Of a DNA stretch of 64,000 nt, positions 9,923 through 21,060 are shown one piece after another. Position 1 is the stretch's first letter; each line of letters begins with the position of its first letter. The notes beneath the pieces are model-generated. The model was not told where the DNA came from, ran no database searches, and saw only the letters and a list, made by a program, of their open reading frames with translations. The stretch spans positions 725,001 to 789,000 of the forward strand of contig JAUIRK010001035.1 of assembly GCA_030549495.1 (NCBI GenBank), given 5' to 3'. The DNA is from Nectonema munidae (lineage: Eukaryota > Nematomorpha > Nectonematoida > Nectonematidae). Both the position numbers and the translations under genes were made by a program.

Positions 9923-11229
9923 ATGCGTTCATATAAAATAACTCAAATAATTCATATGTGATTGATTTGTTTCAATAGCCAAGTAATAAAATAGTTGTAA
10001 CACACATAGCTTAAAACTTAGATATGTCAAAAGCAGTTTTAACAGCTTTCTTCATTTTTTTCTTTCTCTCACATATATTCACCATAAGCACAACGCTTAT
10101 AAGCCCAAATTCGATATTATAGCACACATGTCTGAAATTCTTTTATTTCAAACTGTCTTCAAATACGATTACAAATATTTTGCATATTGTTTGTTTTACA
10201 TAAAAGCTTATATCGAATATCGACTGTATATATATGAGAGCAAAAATCGAATAAGGGTGTGACTTTTTAACGGAATCCATCTAAATCTCCCCATATCCAC
10301 CTCAAAAGTGTATTTTTTTGTTAAAACATCTAACAAGTAGTTTTTTTAATGCCAAAAACCTGTTTACATGGATATTTTTTTAACATATGAATTCATTTCA
10401 ATGAATTTTTACCGGAATCCCTCATAATTCACCAGAATTCTTCGGATTCCACCTAAATAGTAATTTTTAGTATATCAATTAATTTTTTAACAAGTTGTAC
10501 CTTCATTAGAAATGATAACATCAAAATCAATTCATCTATTTAAAAAAATATCGATGTAAAACAGGTTATTGACTTTCAAGAAACACCTAGGTGTAAGTTT
10601 TTACAAAAAAATTACACTGTTTAAGTGGTATCCGGTAAAAAATCACACCCGTCGAATAATATTTAGATACCATTTGTCAAATTCGCTTTATTTATGTATA
10701 CGATGTTTAGAGCCTTATAATCGAATTTCCAAAACAGACTTTGATCTTAATTTTATTGTTATAACATCGTCAAATCGTCATATGTAAAAACTTATCCCAC
10801 TCACAACAGAACAGCTTGCCGTATATCGAGTTCGGCAAATACGATATTTACAGAAATTTGATGAAATTCTGTTTTAGAAAAAAATATAACTAATCTATTA
10901 TCTTGAAAAAATTTTGGAGAGATAATTTTTGACTAAAAGCATATAAAATTTAATATAATATATACTATTAGATTTTAATAAAAGACAAACGTAAAATTAC
11001 AAAAAATTCAAAAACTTTTTCCTTATATAATTTTTAAATATTATTTTGAAAACTTTAAAGGTTTTCAATTATAATAACTATTTTCTAAATATGACTATGT
11101 CCTAAAAAAAATGAAAACACCAACTGTTTTATGAGTAAACTTCTTATATTTTCTAAGTATAGCTATTTTAAAATTAGGTCAAATTTAAACGATTTGGTGG
11201 TTTTTCCACTCAAAAACTTTAAAATCGCA
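9923..11229. other. AT-rich stretch without a recognised gene
   Basis: Only short chance frames are present (up to 72 codons at 10569-10787). The phrase 'ggaatccatctaaatctccc' near 10274 is partly echoed at 10412-10462 (cggaatccctcataattcac, ggattccacctaaat), a weak local repetition. No domain is visible. Confidence 0.5.
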
Positions 11230-11870
11230 AAATATTATTGTGTTGAAGGTGAAATATGCCTCTTTGAAATGCCCGTGTCGTAAAGAGATAGAAAACTGAA
11301 GAAATAGTAAACTATGTTTTTCATTTCTTTTTGAATTTTTGCTTTATTGTAGTAAAACTATGAAAGAGAATGCCAAATTTTGTTTAGTTTTGATGAAAAC
11401 AAAAATTTTCTTAATGGAAAAACTTTGCTTTTGATAGACGTCAAAAATATTGATTCGGTATGAACGCGTCTCATAAGTACAGAAAATACAACAAAATAAT
11501 TTTTTATGTTCTTTCCCATAGCAAACCTACTCTAAAAAATATGTCAAGTTTGGGGCGGTATTTTTGTAAATTAATTTTTTTGAGGAGAAAAATGGAAATT
11601 TAGTTTTAAGTGGAAATGTCGATTCGACATGAACGTGTCTTATGGGTACAGAAAAAACAACTAAATAATCAAAAATTTCCTTTTTCCGTATACCTTTTCA
11701 TTTTATTGTTATATGGAAGCAAGTCTACTAGAAAAAATATGTCAAGTTTGAGGGGGTTATTTTTGGAAACAAAACTTTTTTCGAAGGGAAAAATGGAAAT
11801 TTAGGCATAAAAAGGCTCGAAAAATGTGGTTTCGACATGAACGTGTCCTATGGGTTAAAATTAAATCTTT
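11230..11870. repeat. degenerate tandem array, about four units of 170-210 bp
   Basis: Related anchor phrases recur at about 11271 (gcccgtgtcgtaaagag), 11461 (tgaacgcgtctcataag), 11630 (catgaacgtgtcttatggg) and 11838 (catgaacgtgtcctatggg). Each is followed by a similar block (tctaaaaaatatgtcaagtt, then ggggcggtatttttg or gggggttatttttgg, and gaaaaatggaaattta). Spacing is about 190, 170 and 208 bp. The units are diverged, so this is an old tandem repeat or satellite fragment. Frames that cross it (11610-11804, 11837-12058) are not genes. Confidence 0.65.
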
Positions 11871-11964
11871 TTTCTAAGACTCTTCTCAAACATTTTTGTC
11901 ACTTACTGCCCATGGGGCCAAATATGTTCCATTTCAGTATAAAGAACTGGAGAATAGGTTTGTG

Positions 11965-12271
11965 CAGTGCCCGCGCTAAAGCTAAATTTCAAGGGGGGGC
12001 TGAAATGGGGCAAAGAAACACATTTGCAAAAAATTTATTTCCTATATTACTTTGCTGAAAAGCATGAAGTACTTCTGTATAAAAACCTATAGAAATCTCA
12101 TATTATACATACACATACACCAGCATTTATATAAGATTATTGTGACAATTTTTGCTTATTTATTTTTCCTTTAAAAAGTGCATGGGGCAAAACCAAAAAT
12201 TTTAGGGGGCAAAGATTAATACAGGGGGGGGGGGCACGTGCCCCAAAATTATATAGGTAGCGCGGACACTG
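11965..12271. mobile_element. hAT-type MITE (307 bp) with perfect 8-bp target duplication
   Basis: The ends cagtgcccgcgcta and tagcgcggacactg are inverted repeats with 13 of 14 positions matching and the CAGTG start typical of hAT elements. The 8-mer ggtttgtg lies on both sides (11957-11964 and 12272-12279), exactly the duplication length hAT transposases make. There is no coding capacity; G-rich runs lie just inside both ends. Perfect flanks indicate a fairly recent insertion. Confidence 0.9.
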
Positions 12272-12289
12272 GGTTTGTGTTTATTTTAT

Positions 12290-12740
12290 CTAATTTATAT
12301 CTTTTGAACAAAACTAAATTAAAAAGTTTGGACCTTATGAGCGAGAAAGGGTACAACGAAATAACCTTATTTATTTTGAAACACATTAAATTCAATACAT
12401 GAATTATAGCTAATTAGAAGAAAATCAATATGAGAGTTTCCTTAATTTTATTAATTGATATACCAAAGATATCCTCGGTGTCATTTGAGGCAATATTATA
12501 AATAGCATAGATAGATGATATCATTCTGATTAATTTTACATATACTAAATCAGCAAGGAGATATATACTTCAGATAGGAATTGTCCACTTCATTATTGTT
12601 ATTGGTTAAAATTTTAGCAAAAAGGTTATTGAATTCATTTGATATTGGATCAGAAGCATAGTTGCCTTTAGTTTTAATTACAAGTTTTTGTAAATTAGCT
12701 TTTTTAGATACAAAACTGAATTTAATTTTGGCCAAGATGT
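12290..12740 (-). pseudogene. LINE relic (linker and start of RT)
   Basis: On the minus strand, the frame at 12735-12550 reads NYASDPISNEFNNLFAKIL with NSYLKYI, the 'dp..IaN.FN.~Fa.i' segment between endonuclease and RT of Jockey/CR1-type LINEs. Downstream (12530-12440) comes SIYAIYNIASNDTEDIFGIS followed by INKIKETL, matching 'i..lk...a.GpDgIs...lk', the RT entry. The same blocks are found in the longer LINE at 40-44 kb (DVFGISVTLIQNF). The hAT MITE lies immediately beside it. Fragmentary and dead. Confidence 0.6.
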
Positions 12741-13166
12741 TTTAGATTCAAACTTAGTAGCTTCATATTTTTAATTGTAATATTACATTTCTTATTGGGG
12801 TATATTTATCTCTCAAAAACATTTTCGTCCGATCTTTTCATTTTTTTACATTATATAATAATATTAATTTATATGTTGGAGCTAGGCTTGATGCAGACAC
12901 CAACTCAACACACAATGTAATGTTTTTTTCTCCTAAATTTTCAGATTTCTATCATCTTGAAATTTTAATTGACTGTTTAAAAGTGTTTAAGAATAAAATT
13001 GGGCATGTTCGTTCTACTGTGTATGGATCAGTTTATTTTAAAATAATGAGAAAAAGTGTTTTGCTATAAGTCATCTGTGAAAGTTAATTTACTGTTAATC
13101 ACCAACATTTGTTTTACTAAATAAGATAAGACAATATTAAGCCAAAAAGTGTAGAAAATGATGTAT
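12741..13166. other. AT-rich stretch, nothing recognised
   Basis: No frame above background and no repeat structure noticed. Confidence 0.5.
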
Positions 13167-13500
13167 TTAAATAAAGGTTATATATCTGGTATTGATTGAC
13201 AAGTTTGATTTATTAGCATGAAAGATAAATGAAACCATCAGATTCGCAATGAATGGTTCAGTGTGTTCAAGAAGAAATTTTGATTCATCAACTTGGAGAG
13301 CAAAATGTGAATTCTGAAGTTTATTATTGCATACATTGTCTTCAATATCGTTAGATATTATCCCCATCAATAAAACAAATAAAGGCAAGGCGTTTGTTAT
13401 GTCGGTTGATTCATCAACTTGGAAAGCAAAATGTGAATTCTGAAGTTTATTATTGCATACAGTGTCTTCAATATCGTCAGAATTTTCAAAATCCGCCTGT
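13167..13500 (-). pseudogene. hAT (ZBED5/SCAND3-type) transposase fragment with internal duplication
   Basis: The minus-strand frame reads DIEDNVCNNKLQNSHFALQV then DES, matching the 'i...l...pfFslqlDEStD' block of the domesticated-transposase clade ZBED5/FAM200/SCAND3, in which DES contains the first catalytic Asp. The segment 13276-13345 is repeated almost exactly at 13408-13477 (two differences noticed), so about 132 bp was tandemly duplicated within the relic. Only about 70 residues survive. Confidence 0.6.
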
Positions 13501-14876
13501 TAACAAAATCATTTGACAATGGAATTTTACTTGTGTTTTTCTACCTCATCAAAGGCAAAATAATGGATTAAACAAAAGTATGTGATTTAATTTTTATAGC
13601 TATCATTTAAAATATCAATTGAAATAGACATAAGTTCAGATAAAATGGTATTTAAAAAAACTTTTACATTTCTTATGATTTAGGATGCATTTTATTTTTC
13701 CCTCCCATCTTTTAAGGTCTTTTTAAGTGCAAATTAAAAACGGAAACCTTAAATGACCGTAAAAAAGGACATTAGCCAATCTCTCTGCAAGTAAGGTAAA
13801 GAGTTAGTTAGTTTGATAGGGTTATTCGTTATTTTGTTTTTTAGTTAATGCTTTATTAGTTATTATTTTTTAAATTAAAATTAGATTTATAAAAATTTTA
13901 AAAATATAGTTATTCAAAAATAAGAGATATAATTTAGAGAAATTATTACGCGTTGCTTCACAAAATAAGAAATATATATTGAGTTCGGATCCACACTTTG
14001 AAGCGTTGACTTTGATTAATCCACACTTTGGAAAACACTATATCTAAATCATTCTTCTAATTGCCCTACTTCGACTGCTAGACCAAGATTCCTTTTATCA
14101 TACGCGTTTATGAAAAAAGAAGGTTGCATATTTTTAAACTGATTTAGTATATAAATTTTTGAATTGCGTAATTAATATAATTTCGATAGCGCTATTTTAT
14201 AACAAACAAATTTCTTCTTTTTTACGCTAAAATGGGGGAATTGAAATTGGTTCCGTTACTCGCGAACCAAATTGGCAAAATGCTACGAAATCCTTAAAAC
14301 GGATCGCAACAAATTGTATAAAAGAGTGAAAAATATTCGCGTATTTTATTTTATCGTATGAAAAAGAAAAAAATAACATGTGTTGTAGTGATGTGCATGT
14401 GCGTGCTCAAATGTGTGTAAAGATAGGGTGTGGAATAACGATAAATTAGGAGTTAATACTTACTTTGAATTTTTTTAATATTTAATTCCCAATAAAGGCT
14501 TTTTCGTTTTTATCTTCCTTTCTGTGTGTATGAAAATCGTTGCATGTGTTTTTCAAAATAGAAAAGTTATTGTTTAAAGGCGGATTAATTTCATCAGCGC
14601 TACATCAAATCATGCTAATAATGAACGTCAATTCTCACATTATAGTGAATTATGAAAATGACTTGTTCTTATGATAATTGAAGGATGTCATTTATTCCAA
14701 CATCCATATAATACTCATATTAAATAAAATAAAACATTATTGTTTAATATAGCTATATAAATAAATAATATATGCGTATAATCTTCATTATCCGTTGACA
14801 AGGATAATCTCTGTTCAGTTCTCAAGAAATTATGAGCGCAATTTACATGTTCACTGCAAACTGGAAATGAAAAAGA
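13501..14876. other. downstream flank and possible 3' UTR of RNF11; no other gene
   Basis: AT-rich and without recognisable coding blocks. Because the RNF11 terminal exon ends at 14877 on the minus strand, its 3' UTR lies in the upper part of this stretch. The cleavage site was not fixed. Confidence 0.4.
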
Positions 14877-15084
14877 TTATGAAGAATTGAGATTGTTGAC
14901 TGGGAAATGCGGGTGATGGTGATGGTAGGTGATCAAAAGCGCTGAATCAACGGGTTCCATGCAGGTAGGACATGTGAAAGATCGCATCAGCCAATCATCT
15001 ATGCAGACTCGGTGGTAAATGTGCATACAGGGTAAGTAGCGAATAGGATCATCTTTCACAAAGTCAATCATGCAGATCACACAT
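14877..15084 (-). CDS. RNF11: RNF11 terminal coding exon (RING-H2 domain)
   Basis: Encodes CVICMIDFVKDDPIRYLPCM then HIYHRVCIDDWLMRSFTC and PTCMEPVDSALL. This is a complete RING-H2 finger (C-x2-C, C-x-H-x2-H-x2-C, C-x2-C) nearly identical to vertebrate RNF11, an E3 ubiquitin ligase adaptor that acts in endosomal and NF-kB signalling control (established knowledge). The RSFT motif, an AKT phosphorylation site in the human protein, is conserved. The acceptor is inferred at ttttaag|A: the single A completes a Glu codon begun as GA at the end of the exon at 22060-22223, a phase-2 junction. The C-terminus is unusual: after the RNF11 core it continues with a His-rich tail (YHHHHPHFPVNNLNSS) in place of the short vertebrate end. 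Confidence 0.92.
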
Positions 15085-15248
15085 CTTAAAAGATCAACAT
15101 ACAAGCCAAATTTATATTTAAACACTACTAAAATAGTCGTGTCATTTTACTCAGTATTTTTCTGATTTTATATATATTCAATATCTGGTCATTTATTTGA
15201 AAAATAGGAATGAAAGTATGACCATTTCGATAATATAAAAAGTATCAG

Positions 15249-15530
15249 GCTTCGCCCCCTGACGTAACGGACTAAGCCTCAGCTGAAGATCTAATTGCCT
15301 CAGTTCGACCCATGCAGTGGCATCTCCATTTGCCCAGTTAAGCAATAGTATACCTAATAGTTATATAAGAGAAAAAGACAAATGTCTGCGACAAAACTTG
15401 GCTTGGCCGAGCACTGCTAATCCCGAGTTTTGAGTCAAGTCCACACTTCCCATCTTGATGATGCCCAAGTATAGTGGAAACATAGAAGGAAGGCGTGAAT
15501 AGACCTATTTACTAGAGAACTGCAATATAA
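15249..15530 (+). mobile_element. tRNA-derived SINE
   Basis: A tRNA-like head has an A-box-like phrase (gacgtaacggactaag, about 15260-15275) and, about 35 bp on, a good B-box (agttcgaccc, about 15303-15312). An unrelated body to about 15530 follows, including a cttggcttggccgagcactg segment. This is the layout of a polymerase III SINE. G+C content is clearly higher than in the surrounding intron. Flanking direct repeats were not identified, and no second copy was found in the window. Confidence 0.6.
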
Positions 15531-15576
15531 GTTTTCCTCATATTGAAATGACCAAAAAAACATTTTTGGCCTAGTC

Positions 15577-16385
15577 CAGTGGTTCTCAAACAAGGGCTAA
15601 ATTACTGCCAGGGGAACGGAGGATGACAAGAAAAAAAATCAAAAATGTGAAAATGAATAAAATTTTACGATATTTGGTTTAAGATTGGTTCTCAACCTGC
15701 GGGTCATGATCGTTAAGGGGGCCATGGAAGAAATCGAAGGGAGCCGTGTGAACTAGACGTGTTTCGTGTAATTCGCTTATCATGTATGATGGCACTGAGC
15801 AGAGTTGCTGCACTGTTTGTATTAAGAAGTCACCTAGTTTACTTATTCAAGTTGTTTCTTTAATCATTCTGTATTAAAAATGTTTCAATTTTTGAAACAT
15901 ATTTTCTGCTTTTAATAAAAAATAGTAACATGATTTTTATCCGAAAACATTTCAAGGTATCCTTAAATAAATGATAGAAATTGCATTTCGTATTAATAGC
16001 TAAATATTTTAAGTTAAAATTTATTGATTTTACTTTTGTTTTGTCTTTTTGGATTATGTCCAATAACTTTGAAAAAAGGAAAGTATAGCGATGAATATAT
16101 TAAGTATGGATTTACAAATTTTTTTGCCAATGTTATTGAAAACCCTTGATTATCCTACAAAGTGCTTGGAAATGATTCTTTGTGACCGTGTCAATGCACA
16201 AACAAATAGTGTTAAGGATCCTAGTTTTTTCAAACGTTGTGACATAAGTTTCAGTAAACAAAAAGTCGACAAAAGTTGTGCTTTTAGACAACAAGCTTTG
16301 CGTGTACTAAAAGCGTCATGCTGGTTTTCTCTTGAAATAGCAAAGCAAAAAAGCCGCGCATAATTGGAGAAACTCAGCCTCCTAG
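15577..16385 (+). pseudogene. hAT (ZBED5-like) element: inverted end plus N-terminal coding relic
   Basis: It starts with cagtggttctcaaac, the terminal repeat of a hAT group also present at 29799. After a diverged leader, a frame reads YSDEYIKYGFTNFFANVIEN (about 16087-16145). The long frame to 16363 then holds SFFKRCDISFSKQKVDKSCA followed by LRVLKASCWFSLEIAKQKSR, equivalent to 'a...asy.va..iAk.kkp' that follows the BED finger in ZBED5/SCAND3-type transposases. A second truncated hAT-like start (ggttctcaacctgcgggtca) lies at about 15690. The catalytic part is absent. Confidence 0.55.
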
Positions 16386-16429
16386 TTCTTACAAAAATTG
16401 GACTCCGGCTCTAAGTACTAAAAAATCTT

Positions 16430-16640
16430 TAGTTAAATTTTTAGCTTAATAAATTTAACACCAACTCGTCACTTCCGACTTCGACTAAAGTAGCGCAAAG
16501 ATAATATTATTTTTTAATTATTTAAAATACTTAAAAAAACATACTCGGGCTCCTAAATTTTATTAGATACCTACTCCAACTCCTATCCTTTTAAAATGTC
16601 GGATTCGGACAACTCAACTCTGCGCAGAACAGTACTTTTT
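16430..16640 (-). repeat. dispersed repeat, copy 1 (minus)
   Basis: The reverse complement contains ttttaaaaggataggagttg followed by gagtaggtatctaataaaatttaggag, matching ttttaaatggataggagctg with tctaataaaatttag at 30940-30985 in the opposite orientation. No coding content; class unknown. Confidence 0.5.
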
Positions 16641-17979
16641 GAGATTGTTGACGTTTTATAGGATATAAAAAAACAGTTCATTTTGCGAGAGCTAAATATA
16701 CAGAAGTTGAGATAGATTTAGATTTGCGTTATCTAGATGAATGAGCAGGGAGCCAGGAAAATGTTTTTTAAGCTTCCAACATCCTTTATCATATGCTCTA
16801 GGAATTATAACTAGTGGCAATAAAAGTTGATTTACAATTCCTTCAAAAAGTTGTCTTTATTTGTAAAAAAAGACCTAAAAAAATTCTATAATCATTTTTC
16901 CAAATTATTATTATTATTGTTGTAAGATACGATCTAATATTTTAGAGTATTTTCTTTTGAAAAGGCGCTAATTTTTTACAAAATCTAGATCACTTACAAA
17001 AAATTGACTATTAAATAAAGTGACCTACCTATTAATAAAAAGTTGACTTTCACTGCATAATAATTTGGACTTCATTTACACACCCTTTATAAAATAAGAC
17101 TATTTACGTGTTTTAGAACAAGTCCTGTTAGAATTAAAAAGTTGACTTTTAACTGCCCCAATCATAACACATAAACATATGTCAATTAGAAATTTTTTAG
17201 TATAACTTCTTTCTAAGTGTATTTTCATATAGTTGGGCAAGATAAGCAAATCATTCATTTTAGCATCAAAATATACGTTCATTTCAATTCGTTTGACGAT
17301 ATAAGTTAACGTATCATCTCTAACCTTTGTTTTATAGCACACTTTGCCACTTCCTGTGTAATTTCTATACGAATATTTGTTCAGATTTTGTTTGCTCTCA
17401 TCATGTCACAAAGTATTGACAAATGAAAACATCAAGCCATTAAAATTCTTAGCTCACCCCTCAAGAGGTGCCATTTAAGTCTTCAAAATTAGGAGTTGGC
17501 TTATTTTCAGCGCCTGTCAGTAGCACATCCAGTTCAGTTGATCTTAAATTCAAGTTAAAGAGCTTGAAGTTACGATCTACGCATCCTACTTTGTTGCATA
17601 TAAATTTGCCAAAGAATAGAAATGCAACATTATTGCTTGTGGATACGAGATCGTTAGCAAAGATATTCCGAGCATGAAGCCAAAAAACTCAGTGCTATAT
17701 CTCAATCAAACAACACAAAAAAGATCAAGGAAAGCTTATATAGGAAATTATCCTTTGCTATTTGATTAATCGTGTCACTTAATCAGTTGTTCTGTTCTTC
17801 TTGGTTCTTCGTTACACGAAGAATGGATTGGAAGGGCGTTCAACAGGTAGAGAAAGATGTCTATATAGCAAAATAAATCAAATTAATTTAAGACTATATT
17901 ATTATAACGCGAAAGTGAAGTAAGAAAGACTAAATGATACAAATTATAATCATTTTTTATCCGTGTCTGGGAATGAAAC
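16641..17979. other. AT-rich intronic stretch, nothing recognised
   Basis: The frames at 17100-17342 (minus) and 17468-17677 (plus) show no family resemblance and are probably chance. Confidence 0.45.
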
Positions 17980-18470
17980 ACGATCGATGATGGAAAGTGT
18001 TTGTGTATTACAGGACCTCATACAAGCTGAAAAATCCATAAATTTCTGTAGATTCTTGTATTATTTATTTATTGATTTCTCTTGGATCGAGAAGTCTTTG
18101 TGGCAATCTGTGTTTCAAGATGTTGAAATCCTTACTTTTATAAAGTTCAGAGATTTGAACTCGTGCATATTCAAAAAAAAAATGGAAGAGCCAGCCGTTT
18201 TGAGATCTGATGTAAAAGAACGATGTTAGCTGGTTTTCACATCGCACACAAGGTTATGCGTCGAGTCATTAAGTTCAGAAAGGCTGTTAACGAATTCATG
18301 ACAAAAAAGGATATTCTTTTGCTATTAATTTCACTGATAGGGAGTGGCTTTTTTCTTTTTTTTTACTTGGTGAACATATTTGCAGAGCTAAACAGAGATA
18401 ATAATCTATAACTCCAGGGCCGAAATAAGACTTACATTGATGCTTATTAAATTATAATAATGTAACAATT
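17980..18470 (+). pseudogene. hAT (GTF2IRD2/ZBED-like) transposase relic
   Basis: The frames at 18223-18411 and just beyond read RRVIKFRKAVNEFMTKKDIL, then FYLVNIFAELN, then (18412-18450) LQGRNKTYIDAY. The sequence 'v.eF...K...d..wl.dlafL.Di..hLN.lN..LqGkn..i.d' is the middle part of hAT transposases of the GTF2IRD2/ZBED type. Other blocks are absent or degraded. It lies in the RNF11 intron in antisense orientation to the gene. Confidence 0.55.
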
Positions 18471-18714
18471 TTTTGTTCATCTGTAATTTTTAATGTTTAT
18501 TATGTAATTTTAACCGCTGATTGCAAAAATAATATTTGTTTTAGCATAACATATATACTTTTTTTTAAAAGCAGTTTTCGATTTTATACATTTTTTAGCC
18601 CAAATTTAGTTGGTGAAAAGTTTTTAAGTACCGATGTATATTCAGAATATAAAATTTAATGTTTAAAAAAGTTTTTTAATAAAATTAAAAGTGTTTGGAA
18701 GCTCTAGATTATCG

Positions 18715-19890
18715 TAAGTGAATTTTTTATCATTTCTAACTAGAGAACATATGTAATCTCCCATCATAGCCGTGTTCCAAAGTCCTTGATATCTTCTTTC
18801 CATCGTTGCAATGTCCTAAGGAAATCTTTCGCCATGCTCTTCACTAACATCACCTAAGTTTCCAAGAAAAATGAATCTTCAAGGACATACGACAGCTTAG
18901 CTTATAAAATGTGTGAATGAGCTTTGCTACACGTTCTTTATATTTCGCATCTTTAAATTTCCGAAAAATCTACGGACTACACCACGAAGTGCCCACCAAA
19001 CTTCTTTTTCAATTTTTGTCATTACTTCTGCTAATTTCTTCTATTTGAACATTGCATTTATATTGGGTCCAATAAATATGCCATTTTTAATTTTAGCTTC
19101 AGACAGCTTTGGAAACATTAAACAAATTTCTTGAAATCTTTTGCCTTCATAATCGAGAAAGAGCTTTACAAACTGTTTAACTAGACTGAAGTTGAGGCAA
19201 TAGAACTTTGCTAGTATCTACTAAAGGTTGCCTGAGTACATTGAACATTCGTGGATGAAGTCCTATTCGCAGTGGCCAATCAACTTTATTATAATGATCA
19301 TTGTCAGCTCTGCTATTTCATAAACAAAGAAAACACGAAGGTTTTGTATATGCAAGCCAAGCAAAAAAGAAACCATTTTAAAATCTCCACAAATCTCCAT
19401 TGAAATTGAGAGTATTTTATACTTTCAAGGACTTGTTTAACATTCTCATAATTTTATTTTTTCTGAACGAAAATGTGCAAGAGTTATAGATGGATATTTG
19501 TTTCTATTATGAAGCAAAACTGCTTTAAGACTCCTAGCTGAGCTATCTATAAACAAACGAAATTCTTTAGAATTGTGTTGAAGTCCAATTGAAGTGAATA
19601 ATCCAATCACATCTTCACAATACCAAAGATTATTACATACGTTATAAAATATTTCTTTATGTCTTTTACAGTAAACAGATATCCTGCAGTTTTCACTTTG
19701 TAAATCCAATCTTTAAGTCTTCAAGAAAGAAGTTCAGCTCCTGAATTTAGAAAGTCCCAAATCTTTGATTTAATCATCTAGCTCGTTTTAATTTGGAAAG
19801 TGAGGTTCTGGAGTGGATCCAGGTTTAAAATCTTCTTCCATTTCTTTGCTACTGCTTGATAACCTTTCAAATATGTCAAACACATTTTTC
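18715..19890 (-). pseudogene. Copy A of an unnamed, transposon-like 'FIDSS/GERF' family
   Basis: Minus-strand blocks in N-to-C order: SSSKEMEEDFKPGSTPEPHF (about 19850-19800); the frame at 19709-19446 with DVIGLFTSIGLQHNSKEFRL then FIDSSARSLKAVLLHNRNKY; MEICGDFKMVSFLLGL (about 19400-19350); LSEAKIKNGIFIGP (about 19100-19060); and GNLGDVSEEHGERF followed by DIATMERRYQGLWNTAMMGD (about 18870-18770). The block order matches copy B at 52.5-54.0 kb and, from memory, a repetitive family of uncharacterised metazoan proteins about 600-700 aa long. The function is unknown. The conserved Asp of FIDSS, Asp of GDFK/GDLK and Glu of GERF would suit an RNase-H-fold transposase, but that is a hypothesis. The copy is broken in several places. 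Confidence 0.65.
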
Positions 19891-20235
19891 ATCTTAAAAA
19901 AGTTTAAATAAAAACAAAATTTTTTAGCTAAAATTTATATATATTATTATTTATATTATTGTCTGCATGAGAGATTAGAATAGTCTAGTAACAAATATAT
20001 TCCTTACTCCTTATTCTTGCTCTTACTCGATAAAAAAATCACCAGAGCGAGGAAAAATTGGCCCAAAAATTTAAAATAATTGGCTTTTATTTTTTCAAAA
20101 AGGCGACTTTAATGGCCTAAAAAGTTAAATTTCAATTCTTTATAAAGTTGTTCATATTGAATAAAGCTTTTATTCTCTTATCACAGAAAGGTCGTTATTT
20201 GTTTAAAGACATTATAGGGATCTCTCATTGAAAAT

Positions 20236-21060
20236 TTAGTACTTTGCTAGATCAATATGTTTTAGGCTTTCTTTAGCCCTTCTAAGTAATATTCCATGCC
20301 CACCATCGATATTGAAAGGTAGAAGTAATTCAATGCCGCTTCTTGCTAACTTGTCCACCTTGTTACACTTAAAAAGGAAGTGAATCAGATGGGTTTGGAG
20401 TGGACGTCTCTTTTTAATAGTGAGTGATTTTATACTAGATATTAAATCAACAATCTTTTTGTAAGCAAAGCTTTTAAAGTTTTTGCGGCTGATATATTGT
20501 GCCTTACCGCATCTGACAACAAACAAAAATTTTCGCCTTTAATATAGAATCCGTTTGCATCATTAAAAAACCATATCTTAAAAGCATTTCTAAAATTATA
20601 TGATCATAATAGTTACACAATTTTATATGTGAAATGAGGTAATTCACGTTTGCCTATCAAAACGCTAACCTATACTCGTCCAGAATATCTGTTTCATCAA
20701 TCATGAGAAAACTTTCTTCATTTTGCATTAATCTTTTAATATCTTATAACTTTTTTCAAGTCAATTCATCGATTGCAATCGAGACACGGTCTCTAACTGA
20801 AGGTAATGATTTCCCCACTTGTCAAACAAGGCTTTAATACTTGCCCGTTTCAATTTATGCAATAGAATGTTGGGCTTCTAGAAACACTGCCACCAATCTT
20901 TTGGTAAAATCATATCTATAGATTCACAAATGATTCAAGACTTTCATTTTTAGTCAAATTGCCGAGCTGTCTTTTTTGTGTATGAGTGTTTCTCCGATTT
21001 TCTACAAAGAAAGTTTCTTCATACTTTACTTCTATCTTGCATAATTGACAATACCAACTA
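20236..21060 (-). pseudogene. probable zinc-finger transposon relic, family uncertain
   Basis: At about 21060-20960 the minus strand reads WYCQLCKIEVKYEETFFVEN then RRNTHTQKRQLG. This is a C-x2-C ... H pattern like the BED/CGBP1-type fingers at the N-terminus of hAT-related proteins. A 96-codon frame follows at 20526-20236 (MFVVRCGKAQYISRKNFKSF and on) that I do not recognise. The orientation and order suggest one decayed gene, but the link between the two parts is inference. Confidence 0.3.
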
